DNA of 64,000 bases from Williamsia sp. (GCF_016462415.1 NZ_JAEMTF010000010.1:18994-82993); one strand, 5' to 3'; counted from the first letter of the stretch, positions 45,643 through 55,190 are shown. A program made the numbers and translations. The notes: a model not told the origin generated them from the sequence alone.

Positions 45643-47031
45643 GTGCCTGCCCAGGTGTGGCTCCTCCTCCTCGCGATCGCTCTGATCCCGCTCGGAGGAC
45701 TGTTCGCCGCCATCGACACCGCGTTGCTGACCGTGTCGGCCGCCCGTGTCGACGACATGATCCGCGAGGACCGCGCCGGTGCGGTGCGTCTGCGCGCCGT
45801 CCTCGTCGACCGCGCCACGTACGTCGGCCTGACCGTCCTCATGCGCATCGTCTGCGAGATCACCGCGACCGCGCTGGTCGCCGTGGTGACCCTCGACGTG
45901 TTGAGCACGTTCTCGGCGGTCGTCCTCGTGGTCGTCGTGATGGCCTTCGTCAGCTACGTGATGGTCGGCGTCGGCCCGCGGACACTGGGCCGCCAGAACG
46001 CGTACTCGATCGCCCTGACCTCGGCGGTGCTGCTGCAGGCGCTCGGGTTCCTGATCCGCCCGATCACCCGTCTGCTGATCCTGCTCGGCAACGCGATCAC
46101 GCCCGGTAAGGGCTATCGCAACGGTCCCTTCGCGACCGAGGTGGAGCTGCGCGAACTCGTCGACATGGCCGAGGCGCGGGGCGTGGTCGACGCCGACGAG
46201 CGCCGGATGATCCAATCCGTGTTCGACCTCGGCGACACCGCTGCTCGCGAGGTGATGGTGCCGCGCCCGGAGATGATCTGGATCGAATCGGACAAGACCG
46301 TGGCGCAGGCGACGAGCCTGGCCGTGCGGTCCGGCCATTCGCGTATTCCGGTGATCGGCGAGAACCCCGACGACATCGTCGGCGTCGTCTATCTCAAGGA
46401 CCTGGTGCAGCGCACCCTGCCGACCTCGGCACCCGACTCCGACTCCGCGGCCCGGCGCGTCGGGGTCGACGAGTTGATGCGCCCCGCCGAGTTCATCCCC
46501 GACTCCAAACCCCTCGACCGGGTGCTGGCCGACATGCAGCGCATCCGTAACCACATGGCGTTGTTGGTCGACGAGTACGGCGGCATCGCCGGACTGGTGA
46601 CCATCGAGGACGTGCTCGAGGAGATCGTCGGCGAGATCAACGACGAGTACGACACCGACGAGGGGTCGCCGATCGAGGACCTCGGGGACGGTCGCTACCG
46701 GGTGTCGTCCCGGCTGCCGATCGAGGACCTCGGCGAGCTGTTCGACATCGAGATCGACGAGGACGACGTCGACACCGTCGGCGGGTTGGTCGGGCTCGGA
46801 CTCGGCCGCGTCCCGCTCCCGGGATCACATGTCGTCTCCCACGGACTGCAGTTCGTCGCCGAGGGGGGACCGAACCGTCAGGGCCGTCTGCGCATCACCT
46901 CGGTGGTGGTCGAGCGCGAGCATGTCGACGACCTGGAGGAGGATCAGTCCGCACCCGATGTCGTCGAGCCCGACGACACCGACACCGACACCAGGTCGGG
47001 ATCGCGACGTGCGACGGAAGGAATCTCGTGA
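45643..47031 (+). CDS. CNNM/CorC-type membrane protein with CBS domains
   Basis: 462 residues: CNNM/DUF21 membrane domain (about 1-150, four segments), CBS pair (about 195-320, [31 protein letters not shown]), and a CorC/HlyC C-terminal domain (about 335-425). Annotated as hemolysin-like, but the family is linked to Mg/Co efflux. The last 35 residues are acidic. It equals Rv2366c in the phoH-ybeY-era string. Confidence 0.93.
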   Translation: MPAQVWLLLLAIALIPLGGLFAAIDTALLTVSAARVDDMIREDRAGAVRLRAVLVDRATYVGLTVLMRIVCEITATALVAVVTLDVLSTFSAVVLVVVVMAFVSYVMVGVGPRTLGRQNAYSIALTSAVLLQALGFLIRPITRLLILLGNAITPGKGYRNGPFATEVELRELVDMAEARGVVDADERRMIQSVFDLGDTAAREVMVPRPEMIWIESDKTVAQATSLAVRSGHSRIPVIGENPDDIVGVVYLKDLVQRTLPTSAPDSDSAARRVGVDELMRPAEFIPDSKPLDRVLADMQRIRNHMALLVDEYGGIAGLVTIEDVLEEIVGEINDEYDTDEGSPIEDLGDGRYRVSSRLPIEDLGELFDIEIDEDDVDTVGGLVGLGLGRVPLPGSHVVSHGLQFVAEGGPNRQGRLRITSVVVEREHVDDLEEDQSAPDVVEPDDTDTDTRSGSRRATEGIS

Positions 47032-47432
47032 GCACCCCACCCGACCAGCTGATCGTGCCCGATGGCTGGACCGCGGTCACCGGTCCGGGCGGCCTCGACG
47101 CCGAGGACGCAAAGCTCGCCGTGCTCGCCCGCGGAGCGATGGGCCGCGTCGAGGCGACGCAGGGGGCTGCGGTCCGCGACACCGACGGCCGCACATACGC
47201 CGCGGCACCCGTGTCGTTGCCGACGTTGTCGCTCTCGGCCCTGCAGGTCGCAGTGGCCGTCGCCGCGTCGAGCGGTGCGACCGGACTCGAGGCGGCGGTG
47301 CTGCTCGGAGGCGAGGCCGACGACCCGGGCCTGCCCGCGGCCGCCGATCTCGGCGTCGATGTCACGGTGATCATCACCGACCGTGCCGGCCGCGAGTCCG
47401 TGCGACTCGCGCACAGCGGAGACCGCACATGA
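47028..47432 (+). CDS. Cytidine-deaminase-like fold protein without catalytic motifs
   Basis: 134 residues. Segments such as [40 protein letters not shown] resemble the first half of cytidine deaminases, where the substrate strand and the A-E helix lie. The zinc ligands (HAE, PCxxC) are missing, so it is probably inactive as a deaminase. It equals Rv2365c between the CBS protein and era. The GTG overlaps the upstream stop and its stop overlaps the era ATG. Fold assignment is tentative. Confidence 0.6.
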   Translation: MSTPPDQLIVPDGWTAVTGPGGLDAEDAKLAVLARGAMGRVEATQGAAVRDTDGRTYAAAPVSLPTLSLSALQVAVAVAASSGATGLEAAVLLGGEADDPGLPAAADLGVDVTVIITDRAGRESVRLAHSGDRT

Positions 47433-48367
47433 CCGATCGACTGAACAACACCGGATCAGACACGTTCCGTTCGGGTTTCGTGTGCTTCGTGGGCCGACCC
47501 AACACGGGTAAGTCGACGCTGACCAACGCGCTGGTCGGCGAGAAGATCGCGATCACCTCGAACCGTCCGCAGACGACCCGCCACACCATCCGCGGCATCG
47601 TCAATCGCGATGACGCGCAACTCATCCTGGTCGACACCCCCGGGCTGCACCGGCCCCGGACGTTGTTGGGACAGCGGCTCAACGACCTGGTCCGCGACAC
47701 CTACTCCGAGGTCGACGCCATCGGCATCTGCATCCCGGCCGACGAGGCGATCGGCCCCGGTGACCGGTGGATCGTCGACCAGGTGACCCGGATGGCGCCC
47801 AAGACGACCCTGTTCGGCGTCGTCACCAAGATCGACCGGGTCACCCCCGACCGGGTGGCCAAGCAGCTGCTGGCGCTCTCGGCGCTGCTCGGCGGCGAGC
47901 GCGAGGTCATCCCCGTCTCGGCGACCTCCGGGCAGCAGCTCGACGTGCTCACCGATGTGTTGGTCGGGCTGATGGAGACCGGTCCCGCGTTCTACCCCGA
48001 CGGCGAACTCACCGACGAACCTGAGCAGGTCCTGATGGCCGAGTTCATCCGGGAGGCCGCGCTCGAGGGTGTCCGCGACGAGCTCCCGCACTCGCTCGCC
48101 GTGGTCATCGAGGAGGTCATCCCGCGCGAGGGACGTCCGGAGAGCCAGGCGCCGATGGTCGACGTGCACGCGATCCTCTACGTCGAACGTGACAGCCAGA
48201 AGGGCATCATCATCGGCAAGAAGGGCGCCCGGCTCAAGGAGGTCGGCATCGCCGCCCGCGGCCAGATCGAGCGGCTGCTCGGCATGCGGGTCTACCTCGA
48301 GTTGCACGTCAAGGTGGCCAAGGACTGGCAGCGCGACCCCAAACAGCTTCGGAAGATGGGGTTCTAG
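47429..48367 (+). CDS. era: GTPase Era
   Basis: 312 residues. G1 GRPNTGKST, G2 TTRH, G3 DTPGLH, G4 TKID, then a C-terminal KH RNA-binding domain (IIIGKKGARLKEVGIAAR). Acts in 16S rRNA processing and 30S assembly, working with YbeY three genes upstream. ATG overlaps the previous stop. Confidence 0.97.
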   Translation: MTDRLNNTGSDTFRSGFVCFVGRPNTGKSTLTNALVGEKIAITSNRPQTTRHTIRGIVNRDDAQLILVDTPGLHRPRTLLGQRLNDLVRDTYSEVDAIGICIPADEAIGPGDRWIVDQVTRMAPKTTLFGVVTKIDRVTPDRVAKQLLALSALLGGEREVIPVSATSGQQLDVLTDVLVGLMETGPAFYPDGELTDEPEQVLMAEFIREAALEGVRDELPHSLAVVIEEVIPREGRPESQAPMVDVHAILYVERDSQKGIIIGKKGARLKEVGIAARGQIERLLGMRVYLELHVKVAKDWQRDPKQLRKMGF

Positions 48368-48371
48368 GGCG

Positions 48372-49718
48372 GTGCCCGGCGCGCACGAGAAGCCCGATGA
48401 GGGTACGTCCGCCCACGCGGTGATGGCACTTCTGCGGACCCCGCGTTTCTGGGTCGCCCCGATCGCGGCCGTGGTCGGCATCATGTGTCTGCTCGCCGCG
48501 ATGTACATGGGCGCGATCGTCGACACCGAGAAACATCTGCACGACTTCTCGGTCGACCTCGTCGTGGAGGACGCGGGTGCCTCGCAGGGGGCGAACGCCC
48601 CGCGGGCCGATTTCGGCAAGCAGGTCGGGGACGGCATCGTCGCCGGTACGAAGGGCACCGGACTGGACATGCGCGTCACCGATCGCGGGACGGCGTTGGA
48701 TCGCCTCGCGTCGGCGCAGACGTTCGGCGTGATCATCATCCCGGCCGACTTCTCCCAGTCGGCCATCGACCTCGCCGGGTCCGTGGTCGGCAACGCCACC
48801 CCGTCACCGCCGACGGTCGAGGTGCTGACCAACCGACGCTCCGGCACGTTCGCCTCGTCGGTGCTGACCACCGCCGTGGATCGGATCAAGACGTCGGTCA
48901 ACGAACAGTTCGGCGCCCAGCTCACCAAGACGGTCCGAGACCGGTTGGCCCAGAACGACGTCCCGTTCGTCGGCTTGGCGTCCTACGCCTTCGCCGCACC
49001 CGTCGTGTTCTCGGTGTCCGACGCAGAACCGCTGCCGGGCGGCGCCGCGAACGGCCTGTCGGCGTTCTACTTCACGATCCTGCTGGTCCTCGCCGGGTTC
49101 ACCGGTGCACTCATCGTCCACTCCCTCGTCGACGGCATGCTGGGCTTCATCCCCATCGAGATCGGCCCTCTCTACCGGCTGCGGGAACGGCTGCCCATCT
49201 CGCGCCGCGGGACGCTCGTGGCCAAGTGGTGGATCATGTTCGTCATCGCGATGGTGCAGTCCGCGCTGTACATCGGAGTGTGTGCGGCGGTGGGCATGGA
49301 CAACCCTGCGCCGTTCACGTTGTGGATGTACTCGACGTTGGCGATCACCGCGGTAGGGGTGACGGCGTCGTCGATCATGGCGTTGTTCGGCACCGCAGGC
49401 ATGATCGTGAACCTCATCTTCTTCGTCATCCTCGGGCTGCCGTCCTCGGGCGGCGCGGTCCCGCTGGAGGCCAGTCCGCGGGTGTTCGCGTGGCTGGCCG
49501 AGGTGGAACCGATGCGGCAGATCTATCTGGGCGTTCGCTCGATCCTGTACTTCGGTGGGGATTTCTCGGCCGGACTGGGTCATTCGCTGGTCATGACGTC
49601 GGTCGGGCTGCTGGTGGGACTGATACTGGGGTCGATCGCGGTGCGGTTCTATGACGCGAAGGGCTGGCAGCGGGCTCCGCGACCGCCGGCGTCCGCGGCC
49701 GTCGAGTCGGTCGGTTGA
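48372..49718 (+). CDS. YhgE/Pip-like (DUF3533) membrane protein
   Basis: 448 residues. One N-terminal membrane segment (about 25-48), a large extracytosolic domain (about 50-225), and five to six C-terminal membrane segments (about 230-430), the layout of ABC-2-type/YhgE-Pip/SNG1 proteins. Members are linked to phage infection or to type VII secretion, or are unassigned; no function can be given. GTG 48372 follows the era stop by 4 nt. Confidence 0.72.
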   Translation: MPGAHEKPDEGTSAHAVMALLRTPRFWVAPIAAVVGIMCLLAAMYMGAIVDTEKHLHDFSVDLVVEDAGASQGANAPRADFGKQVGDGIVAGTKGTGLDMRVTDRGTALDRLASAQTFGVIIIPADFSQSAIDLAGSVVGNATPSPPTVEVLTNRRSGTFASSVLTTAVDRIKTSVNEQFGAQLTKTVRDRLAQNDVPFVGLASYAFAAPVVFSVSDAEPLPGGAANGLSAFYFTILLVLAGFTGALIVHSLVDGMLGFIPIEIGPLYRLRERLPISRRGTLVAKWWIMFVIAMVQSALYIGVCAAVGMDNPAPFTLWMYSTLAITAVGVTASSIMALFGTAGMIVNLIFFVILGLPSSGGAVPLEASPRVFAWLAEVEPMRQIYLGVRSILYFGGDFSAGLGHSLVMTSVGLLVGLILGSIAVRFYDAKGWQRAPRPPASAAVESVG

Positions 49719-49765
49719 GCGCCTGCGATCGCGGGTCGGTGCCGCCCGGATGACCTCGCGGGTGG

Positions 49766-49771
49766 AAGAAT
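49766..49771 (+). promoter_or_regulatory. -10 box of leaderless recO
   Basis: AAGAAT ends 6 nt before the recO GTG at 49778. Confidence 0.45.
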
Positions 49772-49777
49772 GACCAG

Positions 49778-50572
49778 GTGAGGTTGTATCGGGACCAGGC
49801 AGTGGTGGTTCGCCAGCACAAGCTGGGCGAGGCCGATCGCATCGTCACGCTCCTGACCTATCAGCACGGTCTGGTCCGCGCGGTCGCCAAGGGGGTGCGC
49901 CGGACCCGGTCGAAGTTCGGCGCCCGTCTCGAGCCGTTCGCCCATGTCGACGTGCTGCTCTATCCCGGACGCAACCTCGACGTGGTCACCCAGGTCGAGA
50001 GCCTCGACGCGTTCGCCTCACCCATCGTCGCCGACTACGGCCGCTACACCAGTGCCTGCGCCATCCTCGAGACGGCCGAGCGGCTCGCCGGCGAGGAGCG
50101 CGCACCCGCCGATCGGCTGCACAAGCTGACCGTCGGGGGACTGCGCGCCATCGCCGACGCCGCCCGGCCCCGCGAGTTGGTGCTCGACGCGTTCCTGTTG
50201 CGCGCCATGGACTTCGCCGGCTGGATGCCCGCGCTCACCTCGTGCGCGCGCTGCGGCGCCGCCGGCCCGCACCGCGCCTTCCACGTCGCCGCGGGCGGTT
50301 CGGTGTGCGTGCACTGCCGTCCGCCCGGATCGGCGACACCGTCACCGGGCGTGCTCGACCTGATGGATGCGCTCTACCGCGGCCAGTGGGAGCACACGGT
50401 CGACGCGAGTGATTCGCTGCGACGTCAGTGCAGCGGGCTCACCGCCGCACATCTGCAGTGGCATCTCGAACGGCAGCTGCGGACGCTGCCCCTGATCGAG
50501 CGCGAGGCGCCGCACCGAGTGGGAGAGGAAATCCGTGATGGCTCTACGTCGCCCCGCGAAGCGGCTCGCTGA
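49778..50572 (+). CDS. recO: DNA repair protein RecO
   Basis: 264 residues: OB fold ([38 protein letters not shown]), then a helical part with a zinc site CARCG...CVHC (about 167-187). Loads RecA on SSB-coated DNA with RecR. Its 3' end overlaps uppS by about 35 nt. Confidence 0.94.
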   Translation: MRLYRDQAVVVRQHKLGEADRIVTLLTYQHGLVRAVAKGVRRTRSKFGARLEPFAHVDVLLYPGRNLDVVTQVESLDAFASPIVADYGRYTSACAILETAERLAGEERAPADRLHKLTVGGLRAIADAARPRELVLDAFLLRAMDFAGWMPALTSCARCGAAGPHRAFHVAAGGSVCVHCRPPGSATPSPGVLDLMDALYRGQWEHTVDASDSLRRQCSGLTAAHLQWHLERQLRTLPLIEREAPHRVGEEIRDGSTSPREAAR

Positions 50573-51365
50573 GTCCGCCGCCGACAGGGTGATCCGTCCG
50601 CCCGACCCGCACCCGTCCGGCGCCCGTCCGCCGCTGCTGCAGACCGAGCTGATCCCGCGTCATGTGGCGCTGGTGATGGACGGCAACGGCCGGTGGGCCA
50701 CCGACCGCGGCCTGCCCCGTACCGAGGGCCACAAGCGCGGTGAGGCCGTCCTGATGGACTCGGTGTGCGGCTGTATCGAGCTCGGTGTCACGTGGCTGTC
50801 GGCCTACGCGTTCTCGACCGAGAACTGGTCGCGCAGCCCCGACGAGGTCCGCTTCCTGATGGGCTTCAACCGCGACGTCATCCGCCGACGCCGCGACGAG
50901 ATGCACGAGATGGGTGTCCGTGTGCGATGGGCCGGTCGCCGACCTCGCCTGTGGCGCAGCGTCATCAAGGAGCTCGAGATCGCCGAGGAGCTGACGAAGG
51001 ACAACACGGTGATGAACCTGACCATGTGCGTGAACTACGGTGGCCGGGCCGAGATCGCCGACGCCGCGCGCGAGATCGCCCGCCGTGCCGCGGCCGGGCA
51101 GCTCGACCCCGAGCGGGTCACCGAGGCGTCCTTCGCGCGCTACCTCGACGAGCCGGACATGCCCGACGTCGACCTGTTCCTGCGCCCGTCGGGGGAGCGG
51201 CGTATCTCGAACTTCCTGCTGTGGCAGTCCGCGTACGCCGAGATGGTGTACCAGGACAAGCTGTTCCCCGATTTCGACCGACGTGACCTGTGGGCCGCCT
51301 GTGTCGAATACGCCTCGCGCGACCGCCGCTTCGGAGGCGTCGGCGAACCCGGGACGACCCGATGA
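50538..51365 (+). CDS. uppS: (Z)-polyprenyl diphosphate synthase
   Basis: 275 residues, cis-prenyltransferase: [12 protein letters not shown] (catalytic Asp), [20 protein letters not shown], and C-terminal [19 protein letters not shown]. Makes the decaprenyl carrier lipid for cell wall assembly; it equals Rv2361c. ATG 50538 is chosen with GGAGAGGAAA upstream; a GTG at 50535 adds one residue. The stop overlaps the next ATG. Confidence 0.95.
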   Translation: MALRRPAKRLAESAADRVIRPPDPHPSGARPPLLQTELIPRHVALVMDGNGRWATDRGLPRTEGHKRGEAVLMDSVCGCIELGVTWLSAYAFSTENWSRSPDEVRFLMGFNRDVIRRRRDEMHEMGVRVRWAGRRPRLWRSVIKELEIAEELTKDNTVMNLTMCVNYGGRAEIADAAREIARRAAAGQLDPERVTEASFARYLDEPDMPDVDLFLRPSGERRISNFLLWQSAYAEMVYQDKLFPDFDRRDLWAACVEYASRDRRFGGVGEPGTTR

Positions 51366-51766
51366 CCGCCACACCGGCGACCGACCTCATCGACAGGGCC
51401 GCCCGTCTCCTCGACGGGGTCGCCGATGTCACCCTCGGCGACGACGGGACCTCGCTGACCCTGGCGTTCGAGGGCACCCGGGCCGCGGTGCAGGCGATGA
51501 CACTGAGCGAGGGCCTCGACGTGCTGTCGGTGACCCAGGTGCTGGCCTGGGACCTGCCCAACACCGACGCCCTGCGCACCGACATCGAGCGGCTGTCGAC
51601 GAACCTGAGCTTCGGTTCGATCAAACGCGCGTCGGCCGAGGTGACCACGGATGTGTTGCAGCACTACACCTTTCCGGCGGGCACCCTCGCCGACGCGGCG
51701 TTGCTGACGATGGTGCACCTGGTGCTGTCGTCGGGTGTCGAATTGTCCCGACAACTCACCGACTGA
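51362..51766 (+). CDS. YbjN-like conserved protein
   Basis: 134 residues. The pattern of beta strands with [26 protein letters not shown] and a C-terminal helix resembles the YbjN / type III chaperone-like fold. It equals the small conserved gene after uppS in mycobacteria (Rv2360c). Translationally coupled to uppS (ATGA). Function unknown. Confidence 0.65.
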   Translation: MTATPATDLIDRAARLLDGVADVTLGDDGTSLTLAFEGTRAAVQAMTLSEGLDVLSVTQVLAWDLPNTDALRTDIERLSTNLSFGSIKRASAEVTTDVLQHYTFPAGTLADAALLTMVHLVLSSGVELSRQLTD

Positions 51767-51773
51767 CCACCTG

Positions 51774-52319
51774 TCACGCCGTGCGGTACCGCACGAGCAT
51801 GACCCCGGACGGGAACCGCGTCGACTCCACGAGCGTCAGACGCGCCGGTGCGGTGGCGTCGAAGAGTCGCCGCCCGGATCCGCGCGCGAACGGGTGGACG
51901 AACAGGCGGAACTCGTCGACGAGTCCCGCGCTGATCAACGCGTGACACAGACCGATGCTCCCGGTGCAGACGATGTCGCCGCCGGGTCGGTTCTTGATCT
52001 GTGTGACGTCGTCGGCCAGTGGGCCGGAGAGCACCTCGGTGTTGTGCCATCGAGGATCGTCCAACGTCTGCGAGGCAACGTATTTGGCCACGCTGTTCAG
52101 GTGCGCGGTCACCCCGGTCGTGTCGTCGGTCTTGGATCCCCAATAGTCGCGCATGCCGACGAATGTCTCGCGTCCGACGAGGAAACCGTCGGACGCGTCG
52201 CGCTGGGCGGCGAGGGCGGCGTCGACCTCCGGGTCGCCGCCGGCCCGGCCGAACCAGTCGTCGGTCGCCTCGACGACTCCGTCGACGGTGATGTTCTGTG
52301 TGATGACGAGGTCACGCAT
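51774..52319 (-). CDS. Dihydrofolate-reductase-fold (RibD C-terminal) protein
   Basis: 181 residues of the RibD_C/DHFR-like family: ITQNITVDGVVEA, DGFLVGRETFVGMRDYW, and GGDIVCTGSIGLCHALISAGLVDEFRLFVHP. Such proteins are NADPH-binding reductases of uncertain substrate. The ATG lies 5 nt inside the end of the TetR gene and has AGGAG 8 nt upstream, so the two form an operon. A 16-bp palindrome (51780-51795) lies in its last codons. Confidence 0.85.
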   Translation of the reverse strand: MRDLVITQNITVDGVVEATDDWFGRAGGDPEVDAALAAQRDASDGFLVGRETFVGMRDYWGSKTDDTTGVTAHLNSVAKYVASQTLDDPRWHNTEVLSGPLADDVTQIKNRPGGDIVCTGSIGLCHALISAGLVDEFRLFVHPFARGSGRRLFDATAPARLTLVESTRFPSGVMLVRYRTA

Positions 52320-52950
52320 GCGGTGGATCTCCTGTCGTGTCGGTGGTGCGATGGGCGACGAGCAGTCCGTCGATGGCGGTGTCGACCGTGCGTCGAGCCG
52401 CGGCGAGCACCTCCTCGGTGGTGCGGTGTCGTAGTGGTCCGTGCAGCGCGAGGAAGGTGAAGCCGTGCACCGCGGACCAGCACGGCCACTCGGCACCGGC
52501 GCGGTGATCTTCCGGGAGCACGCCGGCGGTCACGAGCCCGTCGAGCGCTGCCACCAGGCGGGCAAGCGGGGCCGGCAGAGGGGTCGCGTCTCCCGACCCG
52601 ACCGCGGTGAACGCGACGCCGAACCAGCCCGGCTCGGCGAGAGCGAAGCGGATGTAGCCGAGACCCACCGCACGCAACACCTCGACCGGGTCGGCGTCGG
52701 CGGGCTTGGTGTCCATCTCGGCCGCCATCGACGCCTGGATGCGGTCGATTGTTGCTACCAACAGATCGTCACGGCCACGAAAATGCCGGTACGCGGCGTT
52801 CGGGGTCACCCCGGCTCGACGGGTTGCGTCCCGGATGGACAGCGCGTCCGGGCCACCGGAACGCGTTGCCGTCAGCGCGCCCGCGATCAGCTCCTCCCGC
52901 AGGTTGCCGTGGTGGTAGCGCGGCCGATCGGGTGAGTGCGCGACGGTCAT
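52312..52950 (-). CDS. TetR/AcrR family regulator
   Basis: 212 residues. N-terminal helix-turn-helix (RYHHGNLREELIAGAL; LSIRDATRRAGVTPNAAYRHFRGRDDLLVAT), then a TetR_C_33/WHG-type ligand domain. ATG 52950 has AGAGGAGCAGG just upstream. It should bind the tandem operators at 53004-53043 between it and the divergent DUF899 gene, and so control both directions. The ligand is unknown. Confidence 0.9.
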   Translation of the reverse strand: MTVAHSPDRPRYHHGNLREELIAGALTATRSGGPDALSIRDATRRAGVTPNAAYRHFRGRDDLLVATIDRIQASMAAEMDTKPADADPVEVLRAVGLGYIRFALAEPGWFGVAFTAVGSGDATPLPAPLARLVAALDGLVTAGVLPEDHRAGAEWPCWSAVHGFTFLALHGPLRHRTTEEVLAAARRTVDTAIDGLLVAHRTTDTTGDPPHA

Positions 52951-53003
52951 ATCCTGCTCCTCTCGCCGGATTCGCCCGAATCGGTGACGCGTACCGAGCT
53001 CAA

Positions 53004-53043
53004 TGTATACGGTGTCCACACCGAGATGTAGACAACGTACACA
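53004..53043. promoter_or_regulatory. Tandem TetR-type operators
   Basis: Two 17-bp copies, TGTATACGGTGTCCACA (53004-53020) and TGTAGACAACGTACACA (53027-53043), 12 of 17 positions identical, offset 23 bp (about two helical turns). Each is an imperfect dyad (TGTA-AC...GT-ACA). They fill the short gap between the TetR start and the divergent gene. Confidence 0.7.
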
Positions 53044-53055
53044 TTGGAGGTCGAA

Positions 53056-53821
53056 ATGCCCCGGTTGGTTCACCCGCCGTCGTCGATCGCCCCGTCGGCG
53101 CAGTCCGAGACGGCTCTACCGCCGGTCGTCGAGCCGGCGACCTGGCGCACCAAACTCGACGAGTTGCGCAGACGCGAGAAGGCCGCCACCCGCGAACTCG
53201 ACGCCATCGCCGCCCAACGCCGCCCAACGCCGCCGCCTGCCCATGGTCGAGGTCGGCGACCACACCCTCGTCGGCGCGGACGGACCGGTCCGCCTCGCCG
53301 ACATCTTCGACGGCGCCGCACAACTGATCGTCTATCACCACATGTGGTCGCCCGGGGAGCAGTGGCAGTGCGGTGGGTGCACCTCGTTCACCGCACAGTT
53401 CACCCGCCTGGACTTCCTCGCGAACTACGATGCCAGATTCGTCGTGGTAACCAATGCCGAGATCGGGGAGGCGTCGGCCTACCGCGACCGGGTCGGCAAC
53501 CGCATGCCGTGGTTCTCGGCGGCGGGCACCACGTTCGGCGCCGAGGTCGACGCCCCCGAGGGCGGCGGGTTCGCGCTCAACGTCTTCCTGCGCGACGGGG
53601 ATCGGGTGTTCCGCACCTACTCGACGACATCGCGCGGAGTCGAGCAGGCCGCGCACACCTTCCCGCTCGTCGACCTGCTGCCGTTCGGTCGGCAGGAGCA
53701 GTGGCAAGACTCACCCGACGGCTGGCCGCAGGGACCGGCGTACGCCGGCTGGCTGGACTCACCCGACGTCGCCGAGCGTTACGGGACCGACGCCGCCGGC
53801 TCGGAGGCGGTGCGGCGATGA
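53056..53821 (+). pseudogene. DUF899 thioredoxin-like gene, frameshifted
   Basis: The first 55 codons from ATG 53056 (GGAGG 5 nt upstream) match the DUF899 N-terminus, ending ELDAIAAQR. The frame then leaves the homology and runs on in an unrelated frame. From 53243 a second frame resumes exactly (MVEVGDHTLVGADGPVRL, YHHMWSPGEQWQCGGCTSF with the CxxC-like site) and continues to the stop at 53821. The cause is an exact 10-bp tandem duplication at 53211-53230; deleting one copy restores RRRLPMVEV. Restart at ATG 53243 could still make the thioredoxin-like domain. An assembly error is possible. Confidence 0.85.
53208..53234 (+). repeat. 10-bp tandem duplication causing a frameshift
   Basis: The unit CGCCCAACGC occurs twice in a row (53211-53220, 53221-53230) inside a 27-nt tract of period 10. 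Ten is not a multiple of three, so the extra copy shifts the DUF899 frame. Confidence 0.9.
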
Positions 53822-54303
53822 CGGCGCCGACCGACGAGCGTCTCGTGGTGCGTCGCGTTCTCCCGGCGACCGCCGACCACATCTTCGCCGCGCTCGCCGA
53901 CCCCGATCGGCATCAGGACACCGAGCCGGGCGACTGGGTGCGCGACGCGGTGGACCCGAGCCCGATCAGCGGGACCGGGCACGTGTTCGCGGTCAACATG
54001 TATCTCGAGGCCGTCGGTGGGTCCTACGTCATGCACAATCTCGTCACCGAGTTCGACCCCGGACGCAAGATCGCGTGGATGCCGGGGCAGCTCACCGATG
54101 ACGGCAAGCACGACCCTGGTGGCTGGGTGTGGCGATATGAACTCCGACCGCAGGGCTCGGGAACAGAGGTGACGTTGACCTATGACTGGTCGGGCACACC
54201 GCAGGCGATCCGCGACGAGATCGGCGGTCTCCCACCGTTCCCGGCGGATTTCCTCGACGAATCGCTGGCGGCGCTGGAGCGCGCCGTGACCACCGGTCCC
54301 TGA
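53818..54303 (+). CDS. SRPBCC (AHSA1-like) domain protein
   Basis: 161-residue START-like fold protein: VVRRVLPATADHIFAALADPDRH, then DPGRKIAWMPGQ and GTEVTLTYDWSG. It probably binds a small hydrophobic ligand. The ATG overlaps the DUF899 stop (ATGA), so both are under TetR control. Confidence 0.85.
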   Translation: MTAPTDERLVVRRVLPATADHIFAALADPDRHQDTEPGDWVRDAVDPSPISGTGHVFAVNMYLEAVGGSYVMHNLVTEFDPGRKIAWMPGQLTDDGKHDPGGWVWRYELRPQGSGTEVTLTYDWSGTPQAIRDEIGGLPPFPADFLDESLAALERAVTTGP

Positions 54304-54313
54304 GGTCGCCCGA

Positions 54314-54736
54314 TCAGACGTGACAGTCGGGGCAGCGCCCGAAGATCTCGACCGTGTGGCTGACGTCGGTGTAGCCGTGATCGGAGGCGACCGTGGCGGC
54401 CCAGTCCTCGACCGGGTCGGCCTGTACCTCGACGGTGGTCCCGCAGTCGCGGCAGACCAGATGATGGTGATGTCCGGCCGAGCAGCGCCGGTACCGGGAC
54501 TCACCGGAATCCGTTCGCAGGACGTCGATCTCGCCCGCGTCGGCCAGTGCCTGCAGGTTGCGGTAGACGGTGGTGAGGCCGATGGATTCGCCCTCGGACT
54601 TGAGGGTGTCGTGGAGTTCCTGGGCCGAACGGAACTCGTCGACGGTGTTGAGCAGAGACGCGATGGCGTGGCGTTGCCGGGTGGCACGGACCCCGGTCGC
54701 CGGGACCGTGTCGGTCGCGGTGGCGCGCCCGCTCAT
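54314..54736 (-). CDS. zur: Zinc uptake regulator, Fur family
   Basis: 140 residues: winged helix (RATRQRHAIASLLNTVDEF; LTTVYRNLQALADAGEI), metal-site HHHHLVCRDCG and C-terminal CPDCH. With zinc it represses uptake genes. The ATG overlaps the smtB stop (ATGA); the smtB-zur pair equals Rv2358-Rv2359. Confidence 0.93.
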   Translation of the reverse strand: MSGRATATDTVPATGVRATRQRHAIASLLNTVDEFRSAQELHDTLKSEGESIGLTTVYRNLQALADAGEIDVLRTDSGESRYRRCSAGHHHHLVCRDCGTTVEVQADPVEDWAATVASDHGYTDVSHTVEIFGRCPDCHV

Positions 54737-55077
54737 TCGGTCCGCTCGGTGGCGTGGGCGACCGCATCGGTGACGATGTGGGCGAGGTGGTCGTCGACGA
54801 GGTGGTAGAGGATCTCGCGGCCGTTGCGCTGTCCGGAGACGACGCCCGCCGCCTTGAGCACCCGCAGGTGCTGGCTGATCAGGGGTTGGGTGACGCCGAG
54901 TGCGCCGACCAGCTCGTGGACGCACCTTTCCTGCTCGAGGAGTTGCAACACGATGGCGATCCGGACCGGCGCCGACAGCGCGCGCAGCAACTCGCTCGCA
55001 CCGTCGAGCGCCGCGCGGTCGAGCGCGACGGTCGGTTCGAGCTGATCGCCGATCGGCTCGTCGGAGATGTCGGTCAT
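54733..55077 (-). CDS. smtB: Zinc-responsive ArsR/SmtB repressor
   Basis: 114 residues. Winged helix (SAPVRIAIVLQLLEQERCVHELVGAL; VTQPLISQHLRVLKAAGVV). The alpha-5 zinc site is complete: Asp95, His97, His108, Glu111 (D-x-H-x10-H-x2-E). Apo-protein represses, zinc releases it from DNA, allowing zur expression. First gene of the operon. Confidence 0.94.
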   Translation of the reverse strand: MTDISDEPIGDQLEPTVALDRAALDGASELLRALSAPVRIAIVLQLLEQERCVHELVGALGVTQPLISQHLRVLKAAGVVSGQRNGREILYHLVDDHLAHIVTDAVAHATERTE

Positions 55078-55104
55078 CGGTGGTCCCGTCCTGGACGAAC
55101 ATTT

Positions 55105-55149
55105 GGCGGGGGAGAACCCGCCTCGTTAATTGCAATCATTTTCATATGC
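55105..55149 (-). promoter_or_regulatory. smtB-zur control region
   Basis: An AT-rich box, minus strand ATGAAAATGATTGCAATTAA (within 55125-55149), resembles SmtB/Zur-type metalloregulator sites; the left half is close to the TGAAAATGATT core, the right half is degenerate. A hairpin GGCGGG (55105-55110) / CCCGCC (55117-55122) lies between it and the ATG. Confidence 0.5.
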
Positions 55150-55190
55150 GTGGTGGGCCATGTCAAGGTGGTCGGGTGGTCCTCGATCGG

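Noticed and set aside
51780..51795. CGTGCGGTACCGCACG palindrome as a terminator
   Set aside because: It lies in coding sequence near the 3' end of the RibD_C gene and leaves only a 4-nt loop with a 6-bp stem; too weak to call with confidence.
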